Assembly (NCBI GenBank): GCA_044228505.1
Contig: JBGAUT010000015.1
Coordinates: 51,148-115,147 of the forward strand
Length of the DNA stretch: 64,000 nt
DNA from: JAEUKA01 sp044228505
GTDB lineage: Bacteria > Myxococcota_A > Polyangia > Palsa-1104 > JAEUJZ01
Direction of reading: 5' to 3'
Part shown: positions 9,303-18,690 of the stretch, piece by piece
Numbering within the stretch: the stretch's first letter is position 1
Layout of the letters: each line of letters begins with the position of its first letter
Notes under the pieces: model-generated
What the model saw: the letters and a program-made list of their open reading frames with translations, nothing else
What the model was told of the DNA's origin: nothing
Databases searched by the model: none
Made by a program: the position numbers and the translations under genes

Positions 9303-11621
9303 ATGTCGGGTGCCTCGACGATTCCTTCCACGGGTTCTCCATCCAGCTCCTCTGAGACGGGCGTGCTCGACGATCCGAGCCTGTATCTAAACCGCGAGCT
9401 GTCGTGGTTGGACTTCAATCAGCGAGTTCTCGATGAGGCATCCGATCCGTCGGTGCCTCTACTGGAGCGGCTCAAGTTTTTGAGCATTACCTGCTCGAAC
9501 CTCGATGAATTCTTCATGGTTCGGGTCGCGGGCACCAAGCAGCAGATCGCATCAGGGTTGATCGAGACAGGGGCTGATGGACTTCTGCCGCAGGATGCGC
9601 TCAGTCGGGTGGCTCAGCGGGCGCAGCGGATGGTCAGCGACATCTACCGGCTGTGGCACAAAGAGCTTCAGCCGCGTCTTCATCAGGTCGGAATCGACCT
9701 GCTTACCGTCACGGAGTTAGAGCCGGAGCAGCGGCGCTTTGTGTACGCCTATTTCAACGCCCAGGTGTATCCGGCGCTGACGCCACTGGCGGTCGATCCG
9801 GGACATCCGTTCCCGAATGTGCGCAACAAGACGCTCAACCTGGCGATTTTGCTACAGCGTGGATCGTCGGTGAATCGGGGCCAAGAGGCCAGCTTTGCGG
9901 TCATGCAAGTGCCGAGCGTGTTCAGTCGGCTCGTTGAGATTCCCACACCTGGTCCTCGGCGCGTGTTTGTGTGCTTGGAAGACGTGATCTCTTTACACGT
10001 GGCCGATCTGTTTCCAGGGACGCGGGTTCTTGGCTGCTGGCCGTTTCGGGTGCTGCGCAATTACGACATGACCATCGACGAGGAGGAGTCGATGGATCTG
10101 CTGCAGACGATCCAAAAGGAAGTACGTCGTCGCGATCGACAGGCAGCGGTGCGGCTCGATTGTCCGACAGGAATGGATGTGACAGTGCGGCGCTTTTTGG
10201 AGCGGGCGCTGGAGCTAGACAGTCAGGACGTGTACCCGGTGACGGGGCTGCTCAATCTGACCGACCTGATGGAAATCTACGCGAAGGGGCAGACCAGCGA
10301 GGCGCGTGACCTGTACGACGAGCCGTTTGTGCCGAAGGTACCAGCGCGACTGCAGGACGCGAGCACGATGTTCGAGGCGATCGCCCAAGGCGACATCGTG
10401 CTGCATCAGCCGTACGAGTCGTTCGAAAGCGTGGTCGACTTCATCGAGGAGGCGGCCGAAGACCCGAACGTGCTGGCGATGAAGGCGACGCTGTATCGAA
10501 CATCGGGGAACTCGCCGATCGTCGCTGCGCTGGTGCGTGCGGCAGAGCTTGGCAAACAAGTAACGGCGCTCGTCGAGCTGAAGGCGCGCTTTGATGAAGA
10601 AAACAACATCGTGTGGGCGCGTAAACTCGAGGAAGCAGGGGTTCACGTCGTCTATGGACTGATCGGTCTGAAGACCCACTGCAAAGTCGCGTTGGTGGTT
10701 CGTCGCGAGGGTAGCGGCATTCGTCGCTATGTCCATTTGTCGACGGGGAACTACAACTCCCAAACCGCCAAAATCTACACCGACCTATCGTTTTTTACCT
10801 GTCGCGAAGAGTTTGGAATCGATGCGAGCGCGCTGTTTAACATGCTGACCGGCTACTCGCAGCCGCCACGCTGGCATCGATTTGTCGTCGCTCCCCTCGG
10901 GCTGCGTGAGCGCATTCTCGACCACATCGAGGCCGAGGCGCAAAACGCTCGGGCGGGTCGACCGGCGCGGATCATTGCGAAGATGAATGCCCTATCGGAG
11001 CGCGACGTGATGAAGGCGCTATGTCGGGCCTCGCAGGCGGGGGTGCAGATCGACCTGATGGTCCGCGGTCTGTGCTGTCTTCGGCCGGGGGTGGCCGGGG
11101 TGACCGACAACATCCGAGTGATTTCGATTGTTGACCGCTTCCTCGAACACAGCCGGATTTTCTACTTTGAGTCGGGCGGTAAGCAGGATCTGTACATTTC
11201 GTCGGCAGATTGGATGAACCGCAACTTCCAGCGCCGGGTCGAGGTGATGTTTCCGGTCGAAGATCCGAAGCTGCGATCACGGATTCTCGACGAAATTTTG
11301 CACATTTCGCTGAGCGACAACCAGCGGGCGCGCATTCTCCGACGCGATGGCAGTTACGAACGGGTTGTGCCAGGCCCAACGGAACAGCCGCTGCGGTCGC
11401 AGGCGCGCTTCATCGAGCTTGCCAAGGCGCAGGCAACGGTGCCGCTCATCGATCGAGGTCTGACGATCCGTCCGACGATGAGGCTGACGGCGCGGACGTT
11501 GGATGGCAGTGATCGTCCGTCACCGGGGGTGCCGCGTACTCCGACGCGAAGCCTGCTGTCCCAACTTGCGACGTCAGGTGATGGCGGTCCGTCGTCGGGT
11601 AGTGGGGGATCGACGAAGTAA
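9303..11621 (+). CDS. ppk1: Polyphosphate kinase 1
   Basis: 772 residues from the ATG at 9303 (MSGASTIPSTG); a longer in-frame reading from 9192 would add 37 residues with no family similarity. The enzyme makes polyphosphate from ATP. All parts of PPK1 are visible: the N domain with YLNRELSWLDFN and CSNLDEFFMVR, the head domain, and two phospholipase-D-like C domains. The autophosphorylated His lies in RYVHLSTGNYN. The C-terminal 60 residues are an extra Ser/Thr/Pro-rich tail. Its stop is three bases from that of the convergent FAH gene. Confidence 0.96.
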   Translation: MSGASTIPSTGSPSSSSETGVLDDPSLYLNRELSWLDFNQRVLDEASDPSVPLLERLKFLSITCSNLDEFFMVRVAGTKQQIASGLIETGADGLLPQDALSRVAQRAQRMVSDIYRLWHKELQPRLHQVGIDLLTVTELEPEQRRFVYAYFNAQVYPALTPLAVDPGHPFPNVRNKTLNLAILLQRGSSVNRGQEASFAVMQVPSVFSRLVEIPTPGPRRVFVCLEDVISLHVADLFPGTRVLGCWPFRVLRNYDMTIDEEESMDLLQTIQKEVRRRDRQAAVRLDCPTGMDVTVRRFLERALELDSQDVYPVTGLLNLTDLMEIYAKGQTSEARDLYDEPFVPKVPARLQDASTMFEAIAQGDIVLHQPYESFESVVDFIEEAAEDPNVLAMKATLYRTSGNSPIVAALVRAAELGKQVTALVELKARFDEENNIVWARKLEEAGVHVVYGLIGLKTHCKVALVVRREGSGIRRYVHLSTGNYNSQTAKIYTDLSFFTCREEFGIDASALFNMLTGYSQPPRWHRFVVAPLGLRERILDHIEAEAQNARAGRPARIIAKMNALSERDVMKALCRASQAGVQIDLMVRGLCCLRPGVAGVTDNIRVISIVDRFLEHSRIFYFESGGKQDLYISSADWMNRNFQRRVEVMFPVEDPKLRSRILDEILHISLSDNQRARILRRDGSYERVVPGPTEQPLRSQARFIELAKAQATVPLIDRGLTIRPTMRLTARTLDGSDRPSPGVPRTPTRSLLSQLATSGDGGPSSGSGGSTK

Positions 11622-11624
11622 GGC

Positions 11625-12461
11625 CTACGATCGGGGCGCGAGCTGAGGCAGCGCAGGGGCGGCAACGACCGGGTTTCGGAGTCGACCAATGCCGTCGGCA
11701 AACAGCTCGATGACATCACCCGGCGAGAGGTTGCCCACGCCAGCCGGAGTGCCCGTCGTAATCACGTCGCCTGGTTCGAGCGTCATGACGTGGGAAATGA
11801 AAGAAACCAGTTCTTCGATGCTGAAGATGAGCTCGTCACTGGCTCCGTCTTGGACGAGCTTGCCGTTTAGGTGGCTCTGAATCGCTGCTTTGCCCAGATC
11901 GAAGTCGGTGGAGATTACCGGGCCGAGCGGACAGAAGCTGTCAAAGCCCTTGGCGCGGGTAAACTGCCCGTCCTTTTTTTGCAGATCGCGCACCGTGACG
12001 TCGTTGCACAGTGTGTAGCCGAGAACATAGTTCATCGCGCTGGACACCGGCTGACGATGGCAGCGTCGACCAATTACGACCGCTAGCTCACCTTCGTAGT
12101 CGCAGCGCTCGAAGCCGGGTGGGCGGGCAATTGCACGGCCCGGCGATAGCAGCGCCGATGGTGGCTTGAGAAACAGCAGTGGCTCTACCGGAATCGGCTT
12201 GCCCATCTCTTTTGCGTGATTTCGGTAATTGCTGCCAACGCCAATGATCTTTTGCGGCACGACCGGCACGAGGAGTTCTACCTCGCTACCATCGGGGTCG
12301 TCTTGCCACTCTTTGGGCGTATAAGCAAAGCGCTCGCCGGTGGGCCGACCACCCAGCAGAGGATCACCGTCGAGCAGCTCAACTACCTCGGGTTCATCGT
12401 CGAGAACTCGACCAAAGCGGGGCGCACGGTCCGGCTTTTGGAGCAGGCGGAGAAGCAGCAT
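11625..12461 (-). CDS. Fumarylacetoacetate hydrolase family protein
   Basis: 278 residues with the FAH C-terminal fold from about residue 70. Family motifs are IIGVGSNYRNHAKEMG, the metal ligands in CDYEGELAVVIG, and TTGTPAGVG near the end. Family members hydrolyse or decarboxylate diketo acids such as acylpyruvates, using Mg2+ or Mn2+. The exact substrate cannot be told from sequence. It is convergent with ppk1. Confidence 0.9.
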   Translation of the reverse strand: MLLLRLLQKPDRAPRFGRVLDDEPEVVELLDGDPLLGGRPTGERFAYTPKEWQDDPDGSEVELLVPVVPQKIIGVGSNYRNHAKEMGKPIPVEPLLFLKPPSALLSPGRAIARPPGFERCDYEGELAVVIGRRCHRQPVSSAMNYVLGYTLCNDVTVRDLQKKDGQFTRAKGFDSFCPLGPVISTDFDLGKAAIQSHLNGKLVQDGASDELIFSIEELVSFISHVMTLEPGDVITTGTPAGVGNLSPGDVIELFADGIGRLRNPVVAAPALPQLAPRS

Positions 12462-12501
12462 GGGCCTTTCATATCACGGACTTGGCTGCCGGCAAGCAGG
12501 C

Positions 12502-12732
12502 TCATCGACCCCTATCGTCGCTCAGTAGGCGTACCGGCGGCTCCACGTGTTCTGCGACCTGTTCGTCAATCAGTCGCAGCGCTCGGGTTAGCTCGCCAAG
12601 CTGGGCGGTCCACGTGGACACCTCGTCCTCATCGCACTCGGCTAGGAGGGCGCGCACTTCATCCATGGCGGCGACGATATTTGTGCGAGCGGCGAGAGCT
12701 TGCGCAACAAAGGCTTGAGGCTGCGTCGACAT
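12502..12732 (-). CDS. Small acidic helical protein
   Basis: 76 residues, start MSTQPQAFVAQALAART, predicted almost wholly helical with an acidic centre (LLAECDEDEVSTW). It fits neatly between two genes on the same strand (33 bases after the glycosyltransferase and 40 before the FAH gene) and has no competing frame of quality. No family is recognised. Confidence 0.5.
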   Translation of the reverse strand: MSTQPQAFVAQALAARTNIVAAMDEVRALLAECDEDEVSTWTAQLGELTRALRLIDEQVAEHVEPPVRLLSDDRGR

Positions 12733-12765
12733 GCCCGAACACTAGCCTTTACCTGCAGAGCTTGG

Positions 12766-13719
12766 CTAGGTGCCGTCTTCTTTGCGATGGGCGAAATAAT
12801 CGCGGGCCCACCGCTGAAGATCCGGCTTGTCACTGTTCCACTCCCACGCTCCATCTGGGGATAGGCGCAGATCGCGGAAGGGATCGAAACCGAGGGCCGT
12901 CAGCTCGACATTGCGATCGCTGTAGCGACGGTATTCGTGATCACCGTGCCACAGGTGAAGCACCGTGCCGGGCGTGGCAACGAGCCGTCCTTGTGCGTGA
13001 GCGAAGAACCGGTCGCAGTAGCGGCGGAAGTGTTCGCGTTGAGGGGTGGATTTTCCAAGTACCTTGTCGATGCACTTGGATTCGTGGTCTCCCACGGCAG
13101 CATGGGCAATCAGATGATCACCGCTACCGGATAACGCGGTGTCGTACAGGCCAGTGCGGAGCAAGATGTCTCGGCGAGCGGCCCAGCCAAAGCCGGTGTG
13201 ACCGTGCTCGTGATAGTGGCCACCGAGGTGAATTTTCGGTTGTCTGGCGTAGATTGCGGCAAAGCCATCGAGGATCTCGCCTTCGCCGCGATAGGCCGTG
13301 TGATGGCGGGGCAGACGGATGACCTGGGAAAAGACTTGGACAATGGCGTGGGTGTCGAGGAGCCGGGACGTCTCGACGGCCCAATCAGTGCGCTCGAACA
13401 AGATGTCCGCGTCGAGCCAGGCGACCTTGGTGCAGGTGGGCGGCAAGGTGGTGATGGCGACGTTCAGCAGTCGTTCTTTTTGCCACAGCACGGATTCGCA
13501 GCGGCACTTCCGGACGTCGGGACCGTCGGGAAGGACGAAGGGCTCATTGCCAAACGCGCACTCCACGGTGAGCAGGGGCACGCCGCTACGGCGCAGGCTG
13601 TCGGCAAAGAGCGCGTAGTTGTGGGCGCGGGTCTGATAGCCGTGCGGGTTGTAGTAGGCGGCGATGACCCAGAGATCGTTGACTGGTTCATAGCGGGACG
13701 CCGGAAACAGGGCGCGCAT
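12766..13719 (-). CDS. Glycosyltransferase-like protein (GT-A fold)
   Basis: 317 residues. The N-terminus (LWVIAAYYNP) and the metal-binding DxD motif in VAWLDADILFER mark a GT-A type nucleotide-sugar transferase. The C-terminal half is rich in His and aromatic residues (HLGGHYHEHGHTGFGWAARR), as seen in transferases of this group that read a sugar acceptor. There is no signal peptide. The acceptor and sugar are unknown. It follows the MoxR gene by ten bases on the same strand. Confidence 0.75.
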   Translation of the reverse strand: MRALFPASRYEPVNDLWVIAAYYNPHGYQTRAHNYALFADSLRRSGVPLLTVECAFGNEPFVLPDGPDVRKCRCESVLWQKERLLNVAITTLPPTCTKVAWLDADILFERTDWAVETSRLLDTHAIVQVFSQVIRLPRHHTAYRGEGEILDGFAAIYARQPKIHLGGHYHEHGHTGFGWAARRDILLRTGLYDTALSGSGDHLIAHAAVGDHESKCIDKVLGKSTPQREHFRRYCDRFFAHAQGRLVATPGTVLHLWHGDHEYRRYSDRNVELTALGFDPFRDLRLSPDGAWEWNSDKPDLQRWARDYFAHRKEDGT

Positions 13720-13729
13720 CTAGTTCATT

Positions 13730-14683
13730 TTACTTCTGTCGTGCGGCCGAATCGGGAAAGAGGGTCTTTTGTTGCTCACGGGCGGTTTCGATATCGGCCT
13801 GGTATTTGAGGACCAGGTTGAGCGTTTCCTCGGCGAGCTGCGCGTCGAGGGTGCTTTGGCCGAGGACGGTCAGGGCGCGAACCCATTCGACGGTTTCGGC
13901 GATGCTCGGGCTCTTTTTCAAATCGAGCTTCCGCAGGGCTTGGACGACGCGGACGACTTCGGCGGTGAGCTGCTCGGGGGCATCGGGGAGCCGGCTCCGC
14001 ACGATCTGTAGCTCGCGGCCCGGATCGGGGTAGCTGATGTGAAGAAACAGGCAGCGACGCTTGAGTGCGTCGGTCATTTCCCGGGTGCTGTTCGAGGTGA
14101 GCAGCACCAGTGGCATGTGACGGGCATGCAGCGTGCCTAGCTCGGGAATGGAGACTTGAAAATCGGACAGTACCTCGAGCAAAAACGCCTCAAATTCGGC
14201 CTCGGCGCGATCGACTTCGTCGATGAGCAGCACGACCCGCTTGGGTGCCCGCAGGGCTTTGAGTAGCGGACGAGCGAGCAAAAAGCGCTCGGAAAAAAAG
14301 GCATCTTCATGACTGGCAATCCGCGCCACGGCCTCCGCCAGCGATAAGGTGCCCGAGAGCAGCTCCCCGATTTTGTCGCGCAGGATTTGGGTATACAGAA
14401 GCTGCTTGGGATAGGCCCACTCGTACAGGGCCTTGGCCTCGTCGAGACCTTCGTAGCACTGGAGCCGATACAAATCGGTGTCGAGCGTCTCCGCTAGCAC
14501 TTTGGCCAGCTCGGTCTTGCCGCAGCCCGCCGGGCCCTCGATGAGCAGTGGCTTGTGGAGGCGCTCGGCGAGGAGCACGCTCGTGGCGATGCGGGTATCG
14601 GCGATGTAGCCGTGGGCCCGTAGCTTGCTCTGGACCTCGGCAGCGGTTTGGAAAATCGGCGGATCGGTGATGACTTGGGTCAT
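13730..14683 (-). CDS. MoxR-family AAA ATPase
   Basis: 317 residues with a single AAA+ module. Walker A is GPAGCGKTELAKVLAE (about residue 53), Walker B is VVLLIDEVDRAE, sensor 1 is VLLTSNSTREM, and sensor 2 lies in the helical lid. MoxR ATPases act as chaperones that insert cofactors or mature complexes, usually with a VWA-domain partner. No VWA gene lies next to it here. It is 15 bases downstream of pgi. Confidence 0.9.
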   Translation of the reverse strand: MTQVITDPPIFQTAAEVQSKLRAHGYIADTRIATSVLLAERLHKPLLIEGPAGCGKTELAKVLAETLDTDLYRLQCYEGLDEAKALYEWAYPKQLLYTQILRDKIGELLSGTLSLAEAVARIASHEDAFFSERFLLARPLLKALRAPKRVVLLIDEVDRAEAEFEAFLLEVLSDFQVSIPELGTLHARHMPLVLLTSNSTREMTDALKRRCLFLHISYPDPGRELQIVRSRLPDAPEQLTAEVVRVVQALRKLDLKKSPSIAETVEWVRALTVLGQSTLDAQLAEETLNLVLKYQADIETAREQQKTLFPDSAARQK

Positions 14684-14698
14684 GGCGAAGTGGTTGTC

Positions 14699-16327
14699 TT
14701 AGCAGCACTGATAGCGGGCGGCGAGCGGTGAGTCCGATGCGTCGCGATGCCGCCGGATGCGACCATTTTCGGCGAGGTGCTCGAGAATCTTCCAAGCTGC
14801 GAAGGCTTGCTCGCTCGATTCGGCTCTGTCGGCCAACTCCACAGCGGTGCGCGGCTGTTCATCCATCGCGGCGAGCAGCCGTTTTTGGAGCGCGAGCATC
14901 CCCGCCGCCGCTCGTTTGCCCGCCTCGACCCCAGGTTGATGGTAGGCGTTCACGTGAACCAGCTCGGCATAATATCCGACGGTGCGTTCAAATAGAGCGA
15001 TCAGCGCGCCCAGGGTCCGTGCCGACAGCTCAGTGATCGTGAGGGTCAGGCTCCTCCGACCTTTTTCACTCAGCGCTTGCTCGGTGCCAAGGAGAAACCC
15101 GAGTAGATAGTCGCCGGGCGTCACGTCCTCTTCGACAAACAGCGTCCCATCGAGCAGCGGCGACGGCTGACTGCGATCCCGCAACACCTCGATGAAGGTG
15201 ACAAAGAAATTGTCCACACCGTCTCGGAGCTGCTGAACATAGGCGTGCTGATCGGTCGCGCCTTTGTTGCCGTAGACGGCGATGCCTTGGTGAACCGTGC
15301 GCCCGTCGCGGTCGTGCTCTTTGCCGAGCGACTCCATGATGAGCTGTTGCAAGTAGCGCGAAATCAGCTCGAGCCGATCTTTGTAGGGCAGTACCACCAG
15401 ATCGCGACGGCCGATTCCGTCGGTGGCTTTGTACCAGCAGACCGCCATCAGCATCGCCGGATTGTGCGTAGGCTCGGGGTTGCGAGTGGCATCGTCCATC
15501 GCTTTGGCACCGCTTATCAGCTCATCGATAGGCAGTCCTTGTAGCGCGGCGGGCAGCAGTCCGACTGCGGATAGCTCCGAAGTCCGTCCACCCACAAAGT
15601 CCCACATCGGAAAAGTCGCCAGGAATCCCGTCTGCTGAGCGGTTTTATGAAGCTCGCTGCCGTCTTGGGTGATGGCAACGGCGTGTTTGGCGAAGACCAG
15701 TCCCGCCTGGGAAAACGCGGTTTGCGCCGCCAGCATGCCGTTGCGTGTCTCCTTGGTGCCGCCCGACTTCGACACCACCAGCACCAGCGTTGCACCAAGA
15801 CCACCGTCGCCACGGGCGATTTGGTCCAGGATTCGGTCGAAGCCGTCGGGATCGGTGTTGTCAAAAAAGTACGGCTGAAGCTTGTCGTGTACGCCACCGA
15901 GAGCTGCTGCGACGAGCTGCGGACCCAGCGCGGAGCCGCCGATGCCGATTACGAGCAGTTTCTGAAACAGTGCTCCCGTCGAAGAACGGAGCTGTCCGCC
16001 GTGAACGGCGTGGCAAAAATCGAGGATTTTCCGTCGACATTCCACGATCGCCTGGCGAATGCTTCCGGTTGGTGCGCGGCTTGGGTTGCGCAGCCAGTAA
16101 TGACCCACCATGCGCTGCTCATCGGGGTTGGCGATCGCACCATTTTCCAGCGCGATCATGGCGTCGTGGGCACGATGGAGCGCGGCTCCGTAGCGACCGG
16201 GCCAGTCGGGCGGTAGTTCCATCGCACCGGCATCGATGCGGCACTCGCACAGCGGTTCTCCCTTGCTCCCGGTTACGAGCACCGTCGAGAGCAGGTCACG
16301 TCGAGACAAGGAGTGGGTATAAGGCAT
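14699..16327 (-). CDS. pgi: Glucose-6-phosphate isomerase
   Basis: 542 residues, interconverting glucose-6-phosphate and fructose-6-phosphate. The sugar-isomerase (SIS) domains show LVIGIGGSALGPQLVAAAL and VVSKSGGTKETRN. The second signature appears as GRTSELSAVGLLPAA. The C-terminal 70 residues (KRLLAAMDEQPRTAVELADR) form an extra winged-helix-like tail found in a sub-group of bacterial isomerases. The start MPYTHSLSRRD is the only good one. Confidence 0.94.
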   Translation of the reverse strand: MPYTHSLSRRDLLSTVLVTGSKGEPLCECRIDAGAMELPPDWPGRYGAALHRAHDAMIALENGAIANPDEQRMVGHYWLRNPSRAPTGSIRQAIVECRRKILDFCHAVHGGQLRSSTGALFQKLLVIGIGGSALGPQLVAAALGGVHDKLQPYFFDNTDPDGFDRILDQIARGDGGLGATLVLVVSKSGGTKETRNGMLAAQTAFSQAGLVFAKHAVAITQDGSELHKTAQQTGFLATFPMWDFVGGRTSELSAVGLLPAALQGLPIDELISGAKAMDDATRNPEPTHNPAMLMAVCWYKATDGIGRRDLVVLPYKDRLELISRYLQQLIMESLGKEHDRDGRTVHQGIAVYGNKGATDQHAYVQQLRDGVDNFFVTFIEVLRDRSQPSPLLDGTLFVEEDVTPGDYLLGFLLGTEQALSEKGRRSLTLTITELSARTLGALIALFERTVGYYAELVHVNAYHQPGVEAGKRAAAGMLALQKRLLAAMDEQPRTAVELADRAESSEQAFAAWKILEHLAENGRIRRHRDASDSPLAARYQCC

Positions 16328-16407
16328 GATTTCTATTCACTATCGTACGCTGTTTGGTTGCTGGTTTGGCTTTGCTTACCGATGCGGCCCTTTGCATCAT
16401 CTTGGCC

Positions 16408-17445
16408 ATGCGCGCCTTGCTGCTTTCCGACCAGCTCTCGTTTTCCGACGGAGTATCCGTTCCCACGCCCTCTCTCGGTGAAGCGCTCGTGCAGGTCTCC
16501 CAAGCGGGCATCTGCAACACCGACCTAGAGCTTGTTCGCGGCTACATGGGCTTTGCGGGCATTCCGGGTCATGAGTTTGTCGGGCGACTCGCTGCGGTTC
16601 CTCCCGGCCTGTGCGACGAGTCTGGGCAACCTCTTACCATCGGGAGCCGGGTGGTGGCAGAGATCAACTGCTCACCCCCAGGCGGGCCGCATCTGCCAGC
16701 GCTGCGGGCGCACGATCCGAAGCGGACCACACTCGGGATTTTCCGTCGCAACGGCGCGTTTGCGGAGTATCTGACGGTGCCTTCCCAGAACCTGCATCGA
16801 GTGCCGGATTCGGTGAGCGATGATCAAGCAATCTTTGTCGAGCCGCTGGCGGCGGCGCTGCAGATTCTTGAGCAAGTGAAGCTGGCCCCGACAGACCGAG
16901 TGGCGGTACTGGGAGACGGCAAGCTGGGACTTCTGTGTAGCCAAGTGCTGGCGCAAGGTAGCGCCGCAGTGGTGTGGGCGATTGGGAAACACCCCAGCAA
17001 GCTGGCTCTGCTTGACGGACACGGCGGGCGCGGGGTTACTACCTGTCTGCTCGGAGATGTGGAAGCGCGGGTACCCGAGCTGTTCGACACGGTGGTGGAC
17101 TGTACGGGTTCACCGGCTGGGCTTGAGCGGGCGATTTCGCTGCTGCGTCCGCGTGGCACGCTGGTCCTAAAAAGTACCTATGCACCGCCCTCGCTCGGGG
17201 AAGATCCAGCACGGTTGCGCCAGGCCCAGACCCAACTTCAGCAAGCGCTGACCAAAGTAGTGATTGATGAGATCTCTGTGATAGGTTCGCGGTGTGGACC
17301 TTTTGGCGCTGCGCTACGGATGCTTTCAGAGGGGAGAGTACGCGTCGAGCCCCTGATTCATTCGCGGTTCCGTTTAGCAGATGGAGTAGCGGCGTTTCGT
17401 GCGGCGGCGGAACCGGGAGTCCTCAAGGTGGTGCTGACTCCCTAA
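16408..17445 (+). CDS. Zinc-type MDR alcohol dehydrogenase
   Basis: 345 residues from the ATG at 16408 (MRALLLSDQLSF). The catalytic zinc ligands are visible: Cys in AGICNTDLE, His-Glu in PGHEFVG and the Glu in IFVEPLAAALQ. The Rossmann fold shows VAVLGDGKLGLL. The usual lobe of four Cys that holds the structural zinc is missing: after EINC only proline, glycine and alanine residues appear until HDPKRTTLGIF. The enzyme probably oxidises an alcohol or polyol with NAD(P), and the substrate is unknown. It is divergent from pgi. Confidence 0.88.
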   Translation: MRALLLSDQLSFSDGVSVPTPSLGEALVQVSQAGICNTDLELVRGYMGFAGIPGHEFVGRLAAVPPGLCDESGQPLTIGSRVVAEINCSPPGGPHLPALRAHDPKRTTLGIFRRNGAFAEYLTVPSQNLHRVPDSVSDDQAIFVEPLAAALQILEQVKLAPTDRVAVLGDGKLGLLCSQVLAQGSAAVVWAIGKHPSKLALLDGHGGRGVTTCLLGDVEARVPELFDTVVDCTGSPAGLERAISLLRPRGTLVLKSTYAPPSLGEDPARLRQAQTQLQQALTKVVIDEISVIGSRCGPFGAALRMLSEGRVRVEPLIHSRFRLADGVAAFRAAAEPGVLKVVLTP

Positions 17446-17537
17446 CAATCCGAAACAGGACGAAGCCATCTTGGCCGTCGTTCGGTTCGGGTCGGAAGCG
17501 CAGTGCAAACCAGCTAGCGCGGTGCTCCGGCTGCAGA

Positions 17538-18590
17538 CTAGCGATGGGATCGGGGCGTGGATCGGGGCTCTGTGTGGATGGAGACAATTCGATAGTTGTG
17601 CATCGCCATGGCCTGGGTCAGACCCGACTCTAGCGTCGAAAACGTTCTGACAAATCCCAGATCAATTCCGAGCAGTACCAGCGTTCGGGCGACCTCTGCG
17701 GAGATTCCCACCAGCATGCATTCGACACCGAGCAACTTGGCAGCTTGAACCGTTTTTACCAGCGAGTTTGCGACATGGGTGTCGACAAGTGGGACTCCCG
17801 TGATGTCGATGATGACCACTCTGGCGGAATGGTTGGTAATGGCAGACAGAGTACTTTCCATCAGCAGAGACGCCCGCGATGTGTCAATTTCACCGACGAG
17901 TGGGAGCAACAAAATTCCATCCCACAACCGCACCACAGGCATCGCTAGTTGATGGATCGTCTTCTGTTTGTCGATGAGCTGCTGTTCCAGTTGGATAAGC
18001 TCTGCTTGCTTGTGTTCCGCCGCAACCTTTCGGAACTGCTCAATCTCTCCTTCGATCGTGGCATCGGACGCACGGATAGAAAACTCCACCGCGTAATCGT
18101 CTCCGTCAAGGATACGCTGATCGGCCCAGCAGCTTACCCCGAGCGCGTGACGGAAGATGCCAATGATCTTCCCTTGCAGAAACGGACAGCCCCACCGAAA
18201 GGGCATCTGCGCTTGAGCCCGCAGCTCCCAGGCATTGCGGACTCGGACGACTGCGCATCGGTTCTTTTCGTCGAACTCCCGAAGCTCGAAAATGCCCCAT
18301 CCAGCCACACCGACGGCTCGTCCCCAGGCCAAGAATCCCTCGCTGAACGTCGATCCCAGCTTGGTGACCATGAATTCATAGTCTTCCTTGGTGCCTTGAC
18401 TGGACTCATACGCGATCAGAAGTCGTGCCAGCTCCACACCGACTTCCGCAATCAGCGGTGCCAGCATGCGGTACAGAGACGGATTGAGCCAGAACAGCGC
18501 GGACGGAATGCCATAAAAGCTGAGGAGTCCTGCGTCCAGGTCCACTTCGACGGGGGCACCATGCAGCGTGGCACGAAAGGGCGTTTGCAT
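17538..18590 (-). CDS. V4R-like and STAS domain regulator
   Basis: About 350 residues. Residues 40-200 resemble a V4R-type sensor domain (GWGIFELREFD, CPFLQGKIIGIFRHALG, DDYAVEFSI). A short coiled coil (KQAELIQLEQQLIDKQKTI) links it to a C-terminal STAS domain with VVIIDITGVPLVDTHVAN, the region phosphorylated in RsbR/RsbS-like proteins. Such proteins form stressosome-type signalling modules. The ATG at 18590 gives MQTPFRATLHG; a TTG further upstream (18632) is possible. No kinase or phosphatase partner is adjacent. Confidence 0.75.
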   Translation of the reverse strand: MQTPFRATLHGAPVEVDLDAGLLSFYGIPSALFWLNPSLYRMLAPLIAEVGVELARLLIAYESSQGTKEDYEFMVTKLGSTFSEGFLAWGRAVGVAGWGIFELREFDEKNRCAVVRVRNAWELRAQAQMPFRWGCPFLQGKIIGIFRHALGVSCWADQRILDGDDYAVEFSIRASDATIEGEIEQFRKVAAEHKQAELIQLEQQLIDKQKTIHQLAMPVVRLWDGILLLPLVGEIDTSRASLLMESTLSAITNHSARVVIIDITGVPLVDTHVANSLVKTVQAAKLLGVECMLVGISAEVARTLVLLGIDLGFVRTFSTLESGLTQAMAMHNYRIVSIHTEPRSTPRSHR

Positions 18591-18690
18591 CGCCAGGATT
18601 ATCGTCCCAAAGCAGACGCTACGGAATGCCAATGTGCTGGCGGAACGATCGAAACTTGATCAAACCCATCACACAGACCGGATGGTCGGG

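Noticed and set aside
12216..13322. Plus-strand frame of 368 codons
   Set aside because: It runs antisense through three supported genes and has an Arg-rich composition with no motif.
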